Part shown: positions 1 through 8,730 of the stretch, in pieces
Layout of the letters: the number at the start of each line of letters is the position of its first letter
How positions within the stretch are numbered: position 1 is the first letter of the stretch
Source of the DNA: JADHLN01 sp965658435
Lineage (GTDB): Bacteria; Pseudomonadota; Alphaproteobacteria; Rickettsiales; JABIRX01
DNA length: 26,603 nt
NCBI GenBank assembly: GCA_965658435.1
Contig: CBFHSE010000021.1
Span: 1-26,603 of the forward strand
Direction: 5' to 3'
Notes under the pieces: generated by a model
Databases searched by the model: none
Told to the model about the DNA's origin: nothing
The model's input: only the letters and a program-made list of their open reading frames with translations
Translations under genes and position numbers: made by a program

Positions 1-85
1 CTAAATCACAAGCTTGAATTAGAGTTATACCTTTTGGCACTTCGTAATCCGTTCCATCAATTTTTATTTTAACTGTTTCACTCAT
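1..85 (-). CDS. nuoG: NADH-quinone oxidoreductase subunit G, N-terminal fragment (runs off window)
   Basis: Only the first 28 codons are inside the window, read from an ATG one base after the nuoF stop codon. The peptide starts MSETVKIKIDGTDYEVPKG and continues ITLIQACD. This matches the opening beta-strands of the N-terminal ferredoxin-like [2Fe-2S] domain of NuoG, including the first part of the loop that precedes the cluster cysteines. NuoG is the largest peripheral-arm subunit of complex I and relays electrons through several iron-sulfur clusters from NuoE/F towards NuoB. The one-base spacing to nuoF and the operon order support the call. The rest of the gene is not visible, so integrity cannot be judged. 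Confidence 0.88.
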   Translation of the reverse strand, partial: MSETVKIKIDGTDYEVPKGITLIQACDL

Positions 86-86
86 T

Positions 87-1358
87 TTAGTTAGCGCTGT
101 AATTTTCAATTCTTTCTAATATTAAAGGTCTAAAATGTCTAATCAAACCTTGTATAGGCCAAGCCGCTGCATCACCTAAAGCGCAAATTGTATGACCTTC
201 AATTTGTTTTGTTAAATCATATAATTGATCTATTTCTTCTTTTTCTGCATTACCATCTACAAAACGATTCATCATGCGCATCAGCCAACCTGTGCCTTCA
301 CGACATGGTGTACATTGGCCACATGATTCATGTTTGTAAAATGCAGATAATCTTGCTATTGCTTTTATGATATCAGTTTGCTTATTCATTACTATAACTC
401 CTGCCGTTCCCAAACCAGATCTATGACTTGCTAAACTGTCAAAATCCATAGTAACTTCGTCACATATTTCTTTTGGTAATAATGGCACAGATGAACCACC
501 AGGAATTATAGCAAGCAAATTATCCCATCCACCTATCACTCCTCCTGCATGTTTTTCAATTAGCTCTTTAAGAGGTATTCCCATCTCTTCTTCAACATTA
601 CAAGGTTTGTTAACATGTCCTGAAATACAGAATATTTTTGTGCCCGTATTATTTGGCTTACCAAGTGAAGAAAACCATTTAGCACCCCTTCTCAAAATAG
701 TTGGTACAGAAGCTATAGACTCAACATTATTAATGATTGTTGGGCAACCATATAAGCCTATTATTGCTGGAAATGGCGGCTTTAATCTTGGTTGACCTTT
801 ATTTCCTTCAATAGATTCAAGCATAGCTGTTTCTTCGCCACAAATATATGCACCAGCACCTCTATGGACATGTATTTCTATATCCCAATCAGATCCACAT
901 GCTTTTTTACCTATTAAGCCATCTTTTTTTGCTTCGATAATTGCTTGCTCTAAAATTTGTGCTTCATTGTAATATTCACCCCTTATATATATGTAACAAT
1001 TATTTGCACCAATTGCTTTTGAAGCTAAAACTGCCCCTTCTAGTAATTTATGAGTTTCATGACGAATAATGTCACGATCTTTACATGTTCCTGGCTCAGA
1101 CTCATCTGCATTTACTACTAAATAATGTGGCTTATCATTATTTTTTGGAACAAATGACCATTTTACACCTGTAGGAAACCCTGCTCCCCCTCTTCCTCTT
1201 AAACCAGAATTTTTAACTTCTTCTATTAACCAATCTGATCCTTTGGCGATTAAAGCTTTAGTATTTTTCCAGTCACCTCTTTTTTTTGCAGCTTCAAGTG
1301 AAGCGCTTTCAAAGCCATATAAATTTTGATATATTTTATCTTTTTCTTTAAGAGCCAT
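87..1358 (-). CDS. nuoF: NADH-quinone oxidoreductase subunit F (NADH/FMN-binding, 51 kDa)
   Basis: This is the NADH-oxidising subunit of respiratory complex I, which takes hydride onto FMN and passes electrons to NuoE and NuoG on the cytoplasmic side of the membrane. The 423 residues are normal for the family. Visible motifs are the glycine-rich GRGGAGFPTG at residues 55-64, the NADH/FMN signature GAGAYICGEETA at 167-178, and the [4Fe-4S] ligands C346, C349 and C352 in CGQCTPC with C392 further on. All key residues are present. The start overlaps the nuoE end by 11 bases and the stop lies one base from the nuoG start, indicating translational coupling inside the nuo operon. Confidence 0.98.
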   Translation of the reverse strand: MALKEKDKIYQNLYGFESASLEAAKKRGDWKNTKALIAKGSDWLIEEVKNSGLRGRGGAGFPTGVKWSFVPKNNDKPHYLVVNADESEPGTCKDRDIIRHETHKLLEGAVLASKAIGANNCYIYIRGEYYNEAQILEQAIIEAKKDGLIGKKACGSDWDIEIHVHRGAGAYICGEETAMLESIEGNKGQPRLKPPFPAIIGLYGCPTIINNVESIASVPTILRRGAKWFSSLGKPNNTGTKIFCISGHVNKPCNVEEEMGIPLKELIEKHAGGVIGGWDNLLAIIPGGSSVPLLPKEICDEVTMDFDSLASHRSGLGTAGVIVMNKQTDIIKAIARLSAFYKHESCGQCTPCREGTGWLMRMMNRFVDGNAEKEEIDQLYDLTKQIEGHTICALGDAAAWPIQGLIRHFRPLILERIENYSAN

Positions 1359-1920
1359 TTTTCTTTATTTTATTTTCTGTTTGTGGTTCAGATGCATTTC
1401 TGCCTGTTTGCGAACCTATCTTTACTTCTCTGCCATTTTTAAGAGCATCTAAAATCTCTACTATTCTTTCTTCGCTTAAATCTTCATAATAATCATCATT
1501 TATTTGCACAATTGGAGCATTAACGCATGCGCCTAAACATTCTACTTCTTTAATAGTAAAATATTTATCTATTGTTGTTTCATTAAGCTTTATTTTTAAA
1601 TGTTTTTCACAGGATTTTAAGATTTCTTCGGCACCTCTTAACATGCATGGTGTAGTTGTGCAAACTTGAATTAAAAATTTACCAACTGGTTTTAGATTAT
1701 ACATGCTATAAAATGTAGCAATTTCATATACTCTAATAGGCGCTAAATTTATAATGCTTGCTATGTAATCCATAGCCTCAACCGTTATCCAACCTGAATT
1801 TTGCCTTTGAGCTAAATCAAGCAAGCCCATTACAGCGCTTTTTTCTTTAGTTTTTGGATATTTAGCAATTAATATTTTTGCTTTTTCTTGATATTCTTTA
1901 GTAAATTTAAAATTGTTCAT
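1348..1920 (-). CDS. nuoE: NADH-quinone oxidoreductase subunit E (24 kDa, [2Fe-2S])
   Basis: Small peripheral-arm subunit of complex I with a thioredoxin-like fold carrying a [2Fe-2S] cluster. The four expected cysteines are present as C87 and C92 (CTTTPC) and C128 and C132 (CLGAC), the family spacing. The N-terminal helical region (EIATFYSMYNLKPVGK, about residues 66-81) is also typical. Length is 190 residues; the last 25 or so are polar, lysine-rich and overlap the nuoF start. It sits two bases downstream of nuoD and 11 bases into nuoF, so it is part of the same transcript. Confidence 0.97.
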   Translation of the reverse strand: MNNFKFTKEYQEKAKILIAKYPKTKEKSAVMGLLDLAQRQNSGWITVEAMDYIASIINLAPIRVYEIATFYSMYNLKPVGKFLIQVCTTTPCMLRGAEEILKSCEKHLKIKLNETTIDKYFTIKEVECLGACVNAPIVQINDDYYEDLSEERIVEILDALKNGREVKIGSQTGRNASEPQTENKIKKNGS

Positions 1921-1922
1921 TT

Positions 1923-3077
1923 TTACCTGTCTATTTCTCCAAAAACAACATCCATTGTACTTATAACCGTTACTACATCTGCTATCATATGACCTTTTGT
2001 CATAAAGTTAATGCCTTGTAAATGAGCAAAACCTGGAGCTCTTATATAGCATCTATAAGGTTTATTAGTTCCATCTGAAATTACAAACACGCCAAATTCA
2101 CCTTTAGGAGCTTCTACTGCCTGATAGGTTTCCCCACTAGGCACGTGATAACCTTCTGTATATAATTTGAAATGATGAATCAGAGATTCCATAGTATTTT
2201 TCATTTCATCGCGTAGAGGTGGAGAGATTTTTTTATCTGATGTTTGAAAATCTCCATCTGGCAACTCTTCACAACATTGCATGATGATCTTTACAGATTC
2301 TCGCATCTCTTCAATTCTTACCAGATAACGGTCATATGAATCTCCATTTTTACCAATAGCAACATCAAAATTAACTTTATCATAAACATCATATGACTGA
2401 GATTTTCTTAAATCCCAGGCAATACCTGATCCCCTTAACATAGGGCCTGTAAAGCCCCAATCTAGTGCCTGGGCTTTAGAAACTACACCTATATTTACTA
2501 ATCTTTGTTTAAAAATACGATTTTCTGTTAGAAGATCCTCTAAGTCATCAATATATTTTGGAAAAATAGTAAAATATCTATATATATCTTCAAGAAGACC
2601 CGCTGGTAAATCTTTGGCAACACCGCCTGGCCTAAAATAATTTGCATGCAATCTGGCACCACAAACTCTTTCATAAAATTGCATTATCTTCTCTCTTTCT
2701 TCAAATAACCATAAAAATGGAGTCATTGCTCCAACATCCAAACCTTGAGTTGTGATATTTAATATGTGATTTAATATTCTAGTTATCTCTGAAAAAATAA
2801 CCCTAATATATTGAGCTCTTTCTGGAACTTTTACTTTTAATAATTTTTCAACCGATAAGGCAAAAGCATGCTCTTGATTCATTGGGGAAACATAATCAAG
2901 ACGATCAAAATATGGAATAGCTTGTAAATATGTTTTATGTTCTATTAATTTTTCAGTACCTCTATGTAACAAACCTATATGAGCATCTGCTTTTTCTACA
3001 ACCTCTCCATCTAAATCTAATAATAGACGTAAAACTCCATGGGCGGCTGGATGTTGCGGCCCGAAATTTAGAGTCAT
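1923..3077 (-). CDS. nuoD: NADH-quinone oxidoreductase subunit D (49 kDa)
   Basis: Complex I subunit that, with NuoB, forms the quinone-reaction chamber. The family hallmark NFGPQHPAAHGVLRL lies right at the N-terminus, and the C-terminus FGEIDR is the usual one. I chose the ATG that starts MTLNFGPQHP, giving 384 residues. An in-frame GTG lies 51 bases upstream, but it would add 17 Lys/Asn-rich residues and overlap nuoC by 38 bases. The chosen ATG lies 13 bases after the nuoC stop. No strong Shine-Dalgarno is visible before either start, so the start is a judgement from family alignment. Operon member between nuoC and nuoE. Confidence 0.96.
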   Translation of the reverse strand: MTLNFGPQHPAAHGVLRLLLDLDGEVVEKADAHIGLLHRGTEKLIEHKTYLQAIPYFDRLDYVSPMNQEHAFALSVEKLLKVKVPERAQYIRVIFSEITRILNHILNITTQGLDVGAMTPFLWLFEEREKIMQFYERVCGARLHANYFRPGGVAKDLPAGLLEDIYRYFTIFPKYIDDLEDLLTENRIFKQRLVNIGVVSKAQALDWGFTGPMLRGSGIAWDLRKSQSYDVYDKVNFDVAIGKNGDSYDRYLVRIEEMRESVKIIMQCCEELPDGDFQTSDKKISPPLRDEMKNTMESLIHHFKLYTEGYHVPSGETYQAVEAPKGEFGVFVISDGTNKPYRCYIRAPGFAHLQGINFMTKGHMIADVVTVISTMDVVFGEIDR

Positions 3078-3090
3078 ATTTTTGATGTTT

Positions 3091-3735
3091 TTATTGTTCT
3101 CTTTGCTCACTTTGTTCTTTTTCTTCACTTATGTTAGCTAACGCTTTTTCGTCACCAGGTAATATTTGAGCAGCATCTTGCCCTTCCCATGGGCTTAAAT
3201 AGTCAAAATTTCTATATTCTTGATCTAGCTTTACTGGCTCATATATAACTTGCTTTTCCTCAATGTCATATCTCACTTCTTCATAACCTGTTAAAGGGAA
3301 ATCTTTACGTAAAGGATGATAATTAAAATTATAATCTGTTAATATTCTTCTAAGATCGTTGCTGTCTGTAAATTTAATCCCATACATATCAAATATCTCT
3401 CTTTCATACCAATTAGCAGCAGAGAACAAATCTTGTATTGTCGGAACCTCCTCTTTTTCACTTAATTTAACTTTTATCCTGATTCGTTGGTTAAATTTTA
3501 GACTTAGCAAATTATATACAACCTCAAATCTTTTTTCTAAATGCGGATAATCAACCCCACAAATACTTATTAACATTGAATATAAATAGTTAGTATCATC
3601 ACGCAAATCTCTTAATAACTCTCTTATATTTCCTTTAGAAACTAATAAAACTAGTTCATCACCAGCAGCAATATGTTGCTCTGCCTGGTGTTTTTTTAAA
3701 AACTTTTCATCTAGATCTAAAAGATTATTTTCCAT
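3091..3735 (-). CDS. nuoC: NADH-quinone oxidoreductase subunit C (30 kDa)
   Basis: Hydrophilic complex I subunit that packs against NuoD. The 30-kDa subunit signature is visible around residues 110-122 as WYEREIFDMYGIKF, followed by the conserved RRILTDYNF and HPLRKDFPLTGYEEVRYD block. Length of 214 residues is normal; the C-terminal tail is acidic and glutamine-rich (EEKEQSEQREQ). It lies one base after nuoB and directly before nuoD, the standard order. It is not fused to nuoD, unlike the case in some gammaproteobacteria. Confidence 0.97.
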   Translation of the reverse strand: MENNLLDLDEKFLKKHQAEQHIAAGDELVLLVSKGNIRELLRDLRDDTNYLYSMLISICGVDYPHLEKRFEVVYNLLSLKFNQRIRIKVKLSEKEEVPTIQDLFSAANWYEREIFDMYGIKFTDSNDLRRILTDYNFNYHPLRKDFPLTGYEEVRYDIEEKQVIYEPVKLDQEYRNFDYLSPWEGQDAAQILPGDEKALANISEEKEQSEQREQ

Positions 3736-3736
3736 T

Positions 3737-4255
3737 CTAGCTTCTTCTTAACTTACCAGTTCTTTTAATTTTATTTTGCAACTGCATAATACCATATAAT
3801 AAAGCCTCTGCAGTTGGAGGGCAGCCAGGCACATAAACATCAACCGGCACTATTCTATCACAGCCCCTTACTACTGAATAAGAATAATGATAATAACCTC
3901 CACCATTAGCACATGAACCCATAGAAATAACCCATTTAGGGTCGGCCATTTGGTCATATACTTTACGCAAGGCTGGAGCCATTTTATTTGTTAAAGTTCC
4001 AGCTACAATCATAACATCGGACTGCCTTGGTGATGGCCTAAATACTAAACCAAAACGATCCAAATCATAACGCGCCGCTGCACTATGCATCATTTCTACA
4101 GCACAACATGCTAAACCGAAAGTCATAGGCCAAAGAGAACCTGTTCTAGCCCAATTTACTAGCTGGTCTAATCTTGCTGTAACAAAACCTTTATTGTCAA
4201 TTTGACTGATTGCTTGTTTTAAAATTAAATCTTGGCTATTATTATCTACTCCCAT
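3737..4255 (-). CDS. nuoB: NADH-quinone oxidoreductase subunit B (PSST, cluster N2)
   Basis: Complex I subunit that holds the terminal [4Fe-4S] cluster N2 and hands electrons to ubiquinone at the NuoB/NuoD interface. The tandem-cysteine motif GLACCAVEMMH gives C50 and C51. The remaining ligands are C115 in GSCANGGGYYH and C145 in VPGCPPTAEALLYG, so the cluster set is complete. Length is 172 residues. The gene overlaps the end of nuoA by 10 bases and is followed by nuoC after one base. Confidence 0.98.
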   Translation of the reverse strand: MGVDNNSQDLILKQAISQIDNKGFVTARLDQLVNWARTGSLWPMTFGLACCAVEMMHSAAARYDLDRFGLVFRPSPRQSDVMIVAGTLTNKMAPALRKVYDQMADPKWVISMGSCANGGGYYHYSYSVVRGCDRIVPVDVYVPGCPPTAEALLYGIMQLQNKIKRTGKLRRS

Positions 4256-4611
4256 TCCAAAGCACCTTTAAACCATTCATAGATGAAGCCGACAGTTAAG
4301 ATTGTAAGAAAAATCATCATTGACCAAAATCCCAACGCTCCGATCTTTCCTAGAGATATAGCCCATGGAAATAAAAAAGCTATTTCTAAATCAAAAATTA
4401 TAAATAAAATTGCTACCAAATAAAATCTAACATCAAATTTAGCTCTGGCATCCCCAAAAGGTTCAAAGCCACATTCATATGCTGATAATTTTTCAGCATC
4501 TGTTTTTCTAGGGGCTGCAATAAATGGTATAGCTAAAAGAGCAAGAGCTATAGTAATAGCAAAAGCTATAAAAATTAATACTGGTAGATAGCTATAGACA
4601 ATATTTTCCAC
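4246..4611 (-). CDS. nuoA: NADH-quinone oxidoreductase subunit A (membrane)
   Basis: Small membrane subunit of complex I with three predicted transmembrane segments (about residues 5-30, 65-85 and 92-113). The conserved loop YECGFEPFGDARAKFDVRFY lies between TM1 and TM2, as in all NuoA proteins. The 121 residues are typical. The start codon is GTG, with no good Shine-Dalgarno before it; no in-frame ATG gives a complete first helix. It is the first gene of the nuo operon, and the intergenic stretch upstream (215 bases to bioF) must hold its promoter, although I cannot pick one convincingly in such AT-rich DNA. Confidence 0.96.
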   Translation of the reverse strand: MENIVYSYLPVLIFIAFAITIALALLAIPFIAAPRKTDAEKLSAYECGFEPFGDARAKFDVRFYLVAILFIIFDLEIAFLFPWAISLGKIGALGFWSMMIFLTILTVGFIYEWFKGALEWE

Positions 4612-4826
4612 AATATAATTATTTAAAAAATTGCCATTATCATATTCTTAAATAATCTAATTTGCCAGTGCTTTTTTTGCTTTTAGATGATACTAGCATA
4701 AGATGTGTTTTTCTTTTTTTTATATATAAAACCAAAGAGCAGCTTACATTATTGAAAAACTAAAATAGATTTACTTGATATAATTACAAGATGTTTAGAG
4801 ATTTTTTGGTAATAGATTTTAAAACA

Positions 4827-5939
4827 CTAAAGAGACTTTAGTAATAATGCCAAATTTTCAACATCTCTTTTTTTATGCAAAGAATTTACACTTACCCTTA
4901 TTCTTGCCGTCTTGGCAGTTGGGGGTCTAATAAAAGCAGCGTAAAAACCTTTTTTTAAAATAAGAGAGTGAGCTTTTTCTGCAGCTTTTATATCTTTAAA
5001 TTCTTTTATAAAAATAGGGCTTTTATTGTTTTTTAAACCAGAATGTTCTGCAAATAAATTTATATTTTTATGCAAAAGAACTTTATATTTATCTTTATTT
5101 GCAATTAAATCAATTGCCTTACATGCAGCTGCAACAACTGGTATAGGTAAGGATGTAGTGTAAATTAAACTTCTTGCGCTAGAAGCTAAATAATCAATTA
5201 GCTTTTTGGAACCAGCCACATAACCTCCATAAGAGCCAATAGCCTTTGATAAAGTACCCATTTGAATATAGGATTCATCTTTGAGATTACATGCAACAAC
5301 TCCAAAACCATGAGCATCATCTGCTAATAAATAAGCTTGGTATTTTTTGGCTATTTTTAACATTGATTTAAGATCTGCCTGATCACCATCCATTGAGAAA
5401 ATAGTTTCACTAATAATAATTATTTTTTTATAATTTTTGCTGTTATTATTTAAGATATATTCTAAATGCTCCAAATCATTATGATTAAATCGCTTTAATT
5501 CAGCTTTAGTTAATTTAGCCCCATCTAAAAGCGAGGCATGGATAAATTTATCAGCAATTACGAGATCATCCTTATCTATAAGTGCTTGCAAAATTCCAGC
5601 TGAAGTTAAAAAACCACTACCAAATATTAAAGCTGATTCGGTGTTTTTTATTTTAGCAATTTTTTCTTCCAAAATTTTATAATAGTGATGATTACCTGAA
5701 ATTAATCTTGATGAAGTTCCGCCAACCCCATATTGCTTTATTGCTTTTATAGCATGAGCTTTGACTAATTTATTATTAGCCATGGCAAAATAATCATTGC
5801 TGGCAAAATTAAGGTATTTTTTGTTATTTATTTTAATGTAATTAGTATCTAAAAATTTGGCCTCTTTAAGTGATCTTAGGCTATTTTTTTCCTCTAATTC
5901 TTTAATTTTACTATCACAAAACAAATCTAAGCTTGTCAT
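4827..5939 (-). CDS. bioF: 8-amino-7-oxononanoate synthase
   Basis: PLP enzyme of biotin synthesis that condenses pimeloyl-[ACP] (or pimeloyl-CoA) with alanine to 8-amino-7-oxononanoate. Visible motifs are SNDYFAMANN near residue 48, GVGGTSSRLISG at 71-82, the PLP-contacting ADDAHGFG at 206-213, and the Schiff-base lysine K232 in GTLSKAIGSYGGY. The 370 residues are close to the family norm. It could in principle be a related alpha-oxoamine synthase such as HemA or Kbl, but the head-to-head position with bioB strongly favours BioF. Only 46 bases separate the two divergent starts. The ATG is embedded in a TATAATG string, so a -10-like hexamer overlaps the start codon. Confidence 0.93.
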   Translation of the reverse strand: MTSLDLFCDSKIKELEEKNSLRSLKEAKFLDTNYIKINNKKYLNFASNDYFAMANNKLVKAHAIKAIKQYGVGGTSSRLISGNHHYYKILEEKIAKIKNTESALIFGSGFLTSAGILQALIDKDDLVIADKFIHASLLDGAKLTKAELKRFNHNDLEHLEYILNNNSKNYKKIIIISETIFSMDGDQADLKSMLKIAKKYQAYLLADDAHGFGVVACNLKDESYIQMGTLSKAIGSYGGYVAGSKKLIDYLASSARSLIYTTSLPIPVVAAACKAIDLIANKDKYKVLLHKNINLFAEHSGLKNNKSPIFIKEFKDIKAAEKAHSLILKKGFYAAFIRPPTAKTARIRVSVNSLHKKRDVENLALLLKSL

Positions 5940-5985
5940 TATACTAAAACTTAGTTATTAAAAGGCTGCATTCTATATAATTTTT
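5940..5985. promoter_or_regulatory. Divergent bioF/bioB promoter region
   Basis: This 46-base gap is the only non-coding DNA between two divergent biotin genes, so any local promoter for both must sit here or inside the genes. A perfect TATAAT at 5976-5981 (plus strand) ends four bases before the bioB ATG. On the minus strand a TATAAT ends inside the bioF ATG. No convincing -35 hexamer is seen for either. I do not recognise a BirA-type operator. If these hexamers are real -10 elements, the mRNAs would be leaderless or nearly so. In DNA this AT-rich, chance matches are common. Confidence 0.4.
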
Positions 5986-6957
5986 ATGACTAAGCAAATT
6001 ATTAATTTTGAGATTGGTGCTATTAGAAAAGATTGGCAATTATCTGAAGTATCTAGTTTATTTTCTTTGCCTTTTAATGATCTAATTTTTTATGCCCAAC
6101 AAACTCACAGAAAATTTTTTGACCCTAATCAAGTTCAAATCTCTACATTACTTAGCATTAAAACAGGAGGATGCCCAGAAAATTGCTCTTATTGCCCGCA
6201 ATCTGCACATTATGATACAGGACTTGAAAAAGAAGATCTTATGGATGTTTCTTTAATTGTGGAAGCTGCAAAACAAGCTAAAAAAAATGGTGCTTCACGT
6301 TTTTGTATGGGGGCAGCTTGGCGTAATTTACATGATCGCGATGTTAGTAAAATTTGTGATATTGTTGAAAAAGTTAAAGAAACCGGAGTGGAAACCTGCA
6401 TGACCTTAGGGATGATTACCGACTCTCAGGCTTTAAAACTAAAAAAAGCTGGCTTAGATTTTTATAATCATAATATTGATTCATCAGAAGAGTTTTATGA
6501 AAAAATTATTACAACTCGTAATTATCAAGATCGTTTAGATACATTAGAAAATATTGCAAAAAACAATATTAATATTTGCTCAGGCGGTATAATTGGCATG
6601 GGAGAAACTAGAACAGATCGTATAAAAATGCTTTTAACCCTCAATAAATTAGATAAATCACCAAAATCTATTCCTATTAACTTATTAGAAAAAATATCTG
6701 GAACACCTCTTGAAGATGTTAAAGATTTTGATGTTTTTGAATTTGTTAGAACTATTGCGGTGACCCGTATTATGTTTCCCGAAGCTTTTGTTAGGCTTTC
6801 CGCTGGCAGACAAAATATGACTGAAGAAGCTCAGACAATGTGTTTTTTAGCTGGCGCAAACTCCATTTTTTATGGTGAAAAACTTTTAACTCAAAATAAT
6901 CCTAAAGAAAATCAAGATTTAGAATTATTTGAAAAATTAGGAGTTAAAGCTATTTAG
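5986..6957 (+). CDS. bioB: Biotin synthase (radical SAM)
   Basis: Inserts sulfur into dethiobiotin in the last step of biotin synthesis. The radical-SAM [4Fe-4S] ligands are C63, C67 and C70 (CPENCSYCPQS). The [2Fe-2S] sulfur-donor ligands are also all present: C107 in RFCMGAAWR, C138 in ETCMTLG, C198 in NICSGGIIGMGE and R270 in VRLSAGRQNM. Each is offset by ten from the E. coli numbering. Length of 323 residues fits. The stop codon overlaps the end of convergent yidD by three bases. Start chosen as the only ATG before the conserved core; there is no room for a Shine-Dalgarno if the nearby TATAAT is its -10. Confidence 0.97.
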   Translation: MTKQIINFEIGAIRKDWQLSEVSSLFSLPFNDLIFYAQQTHRKFFDPNQVQISTLLSIKTGGCPENCSYCPQSAHYDTGLEKEDLMDVSLIVEAAKQAKKNGASRFCMGAAWRNLHDRDVSKICDIVEKVKETGVETCMTLGMITDSQALKLKKAGLDFYNHNIDSSEEFYEKIITTRNYQDRLDTLENIAKNNINICSGGIIGMGETRTDRIKMLLTLNKLDKSPKSIPINLLEKISGTPLEDVKDFDVFEFVRTIAVTRIMFPEAFVRLSAGRQNMTEEAQTMCFLAGANSIFYGEKLLTQNNPKENQDLELFEKLGVKAI

Positions 6958-7190
6958 TTTTTTTTAAGAAGCGGATCAAAGCCGCCTTTTGAAAATGGAT
7001 GGCATTTTATAAGCCTCTTAAAAACAAGCCAACTAGCTTTAATAACATTATAATTTTGATAGGCTTCTAAAGCATAGCTAGAGCAACTTGGCACAAATTT
7101 ACAACATGGAGGATATAAAGGAGATATAAAATAACGATAAATAATCAAAGGAGATATTAATATATTTTTTAAAAATTTAGGCATTGGCAA
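6954..7190 (-). CDS. yidD: Membrane protein insertion efficiency factor YidD
   Basis: Small 78-residue protein of the YidD (UPF0161) family, an inner-membrane-associated factor thought to assist YidC-dependent membrane insertion. The family core is clear: an amphipathic N-terminal helix (LISPLIIYRYFISPLYPP, about 11-28), then the conserved cysteine-containing CCKFVPSCSSYA with the later KCHPFSKGGFDP. In many bacteria yidD sits in the rnpA-yidC cluster; here it lies between bioB and gltX. It ends inside the bioB stop (convergent) and lies 14 bases after gltX, so it is probably co-transcribed with gltX. Confidence 0.95.
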   Translation of the reverse strand: MPMPKFLKNILISPLIIYRYFISPLYPPCCKFVPSCSSYALEAYQNYNVIKASWLVFKRLIKCHPFSKGGFDPLLKKN

Positions 7191-7204
7191 TTTATTGCTA
7201 ATTT

Positions 7205-8593
7205 TTAAATAATATTTTTTAACCTATTTAAGACCTCTTCTTTACCAAGCACCTCCATAATTGAAAATATGCTTGGAGAAATATGCGATGCTGTAAGAGC
7301 AATTCTTATGAAGCCTGCTATGTTTTTCATTTTAAGATCTGCTTTCTCCGCAAATATTTTGCAAGCTGAATATAAAGAATCATGACTAAAATCATTTTGA
7401 GATTCAATGAATGAAATAACATCTTGTTGCAAAGATGATATTTTATTTAAGTCATATATTGCTTTTTCTGTTAGAGATTCTTTGGCTTTAAAAGCCTCTC
7501 TTAAAAATAAAACCGATTCTTTAAATTGATTAATATTTTGAGCTCTTGCTTTTAACTCATATAGTAAATTGCTAATTCTGGTTATTTCTAAAGATGTTAA
7601 ATCTTGATAATGGCTAGTAATAATTTCCAGCAAGTCATTATTATCTTTTTGCTGTAAATAATGAGAATTTAAGAAATCTAATTTTTTAAAATCAAATCTA
7701 GCTGGCGATTTGCCAACATTGCTAAAATCAAACCATTTTATGGCTTGAGCATCTGATATAATTTCAGCATCCCCTTTGGCAAAGCCAAGCCTAAGCAAGT
7801 AATTTCTTAATGCTTCTGGTAAATAACCAAGATTTTTAAATTCAGATAAAGCAGTAGCACCATGTCTTTTAGAAAGTTTTTTACCATCACCTCCATATAT
7901 TAGAGGAATATGCGCAAAAATTGGCGCCTCTACGCCAAGAGCGTTATAAAGAATTATTTGCTTTGGTGTGTTTGCTAAATGATCGTCACCTCTAATTATA
8001 TGGCTTACTCCCATATCATAATCATCTACCATAACAGCAAGCATGTAAGTTGGGGTACCATCACCTCTTAATATTACAAAATCTTCAATTTCTTGATTGG
8101 CTACTTTAATATCTCCTTGCACCAAATCTTTGAATTTTGTTTCTCCTGTAAGAGGTGCTTTAATTCTTACAACTGGCTTGATGTTTTTTGGTATTTCCTT
8201 GCCAGCTGGTTCACGCCAATAATTATTATATTTATAGCTTATTTTCTTTTCTTTAGCCTCTTCTCTTGCTTTATCAAGCTCTTCTTTACTTGCATAACAG
8301 TAATAAGCATGACCTGTTTTTAGCAATTTATTTACTATTTCTACATGTCTTTCAATACGTGCAGATTGATAAATTATTTCTGCATCATGCTTTAAGCCCA
8401 ACCAATTTAAACTGGTTAAGATTTCTTCTTTAGCTTCTTCTGTTGATCTTGCTTTGTCAGTATCTTCAATGCGCAATAAGAACTGGCCATTACTATGTTT
8501 TGCAAATAGATAGTTAAATAATGCAGTTCTTGCGCCACCTATATGGAGCATTCCAGTTGGTGATGGAGCAAATCTTACTTTTATTTGAGTCAT
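7205..8593 (-). CDS. gltX: Glutamyl-tRNA synthetase
   Basis: Class I aminoacyl-tRNA synthetase charging tRNA-Glu (and in many alphaproteobacteria also tRNA-Gln, for later amidation). The HIGH-type motif is HIGG at residues 17-20 within FAPSPTGMLHIGGARTALFN, and the KMSKS-type motif is KLSKR at 239-243. Length 462. Rickettsiales and several other alphaproteobacteria carry two gltX paralogues with different tRNA preferences, and I cannot say which copy this is from one sequence. The gene reads away from rpsP. Its upstream gap of 137 bases is shared by the two divergent units. Confidence 0.96.
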   Translation of the reverse strand: MTQIKVRFAPSPTGMLHIGGARTALFNYLFAKHSNGQFLLRIEDTDKARSTEEAKEEILTSLNWLGLKHDAEIIYQSARIERHVEIVNKLLKTGHAYYCYASKEELDKAREEAKEKKISYKYNNYWREPAGKEIPKNIKPVVRIKAPLTGETKFKDLVQGDIKVANQEIEDFVILRGDGTPTYMLAVMVDDYDMGVSHIIRGDDHLANTPKQIILYNALGVEAPIFAHIPLIYGGDGKKLSKRHGATALSEFKNLGYLPEALRNYLLRLGFAKGDAEIISDAQAIKWFDFSNVGKSPARFDFKKLDFLNSHYLQQKDNNDLLEIITSHYQDLTSLEITRISNLLYELKARAQNINQFKESVLFLREAFKAKESLTEKAIYDLNKISSLQQDVISFIESQNDFSHDSLYSACKIFAEKADLKMKNIAGFIRIALTASHISPSIFSIMEVLGKEEVLNRLKNII

Positions 8594-8660
8594 TTTTTAA
8601 AAATCCCTTTAAAATTAAGCTAATTAATAGCTTTAGCTTATTCGTTTTACAAGTTTTTAC

Positions 8661-8688
8661 TTGCTTTTTCTAAAACAAGCCATATATT
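8661..8688 (+). promoter_or_regulatory. Putative sigma-70 promoter of the rpsP-rimM-trmD-rplS operon
   Basis: TTGCTT (8661-8666) and TATATT (8683-8688) are separated by 16 bases, a reasonable -35/-10 pair pointing at rpsP. Transcription would begin near 8695, giving a leader of about 35 bases. There is no strong Shine-Dalgarno before the rpsP ATG. The match is imperfect and the region is AT-rich, so this is a candidate only. Confidence 0.4.
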
Positions 8689-8730
8689 TTCACACCCTAT
8701 TAACAAAATTTAAAAATTCTACACAAATTT

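Noticed and set aside
3078..3128. GTG-initiated 17-residue extension of NuoD
   Set aside because: Lys/Asn-rich, overlaps nuoC by 38 bases and precedes the conserved N-terminal block; the ATG at 3077 fits the family.
4612..4826. tRNA, small RNA or strong promoter between nuoA and bioF
   Set aside because: No cloverleaf, T-loop sequence or convincing hairpin with T-run could be found; only AT-rich sequence with weak -10-like strings.
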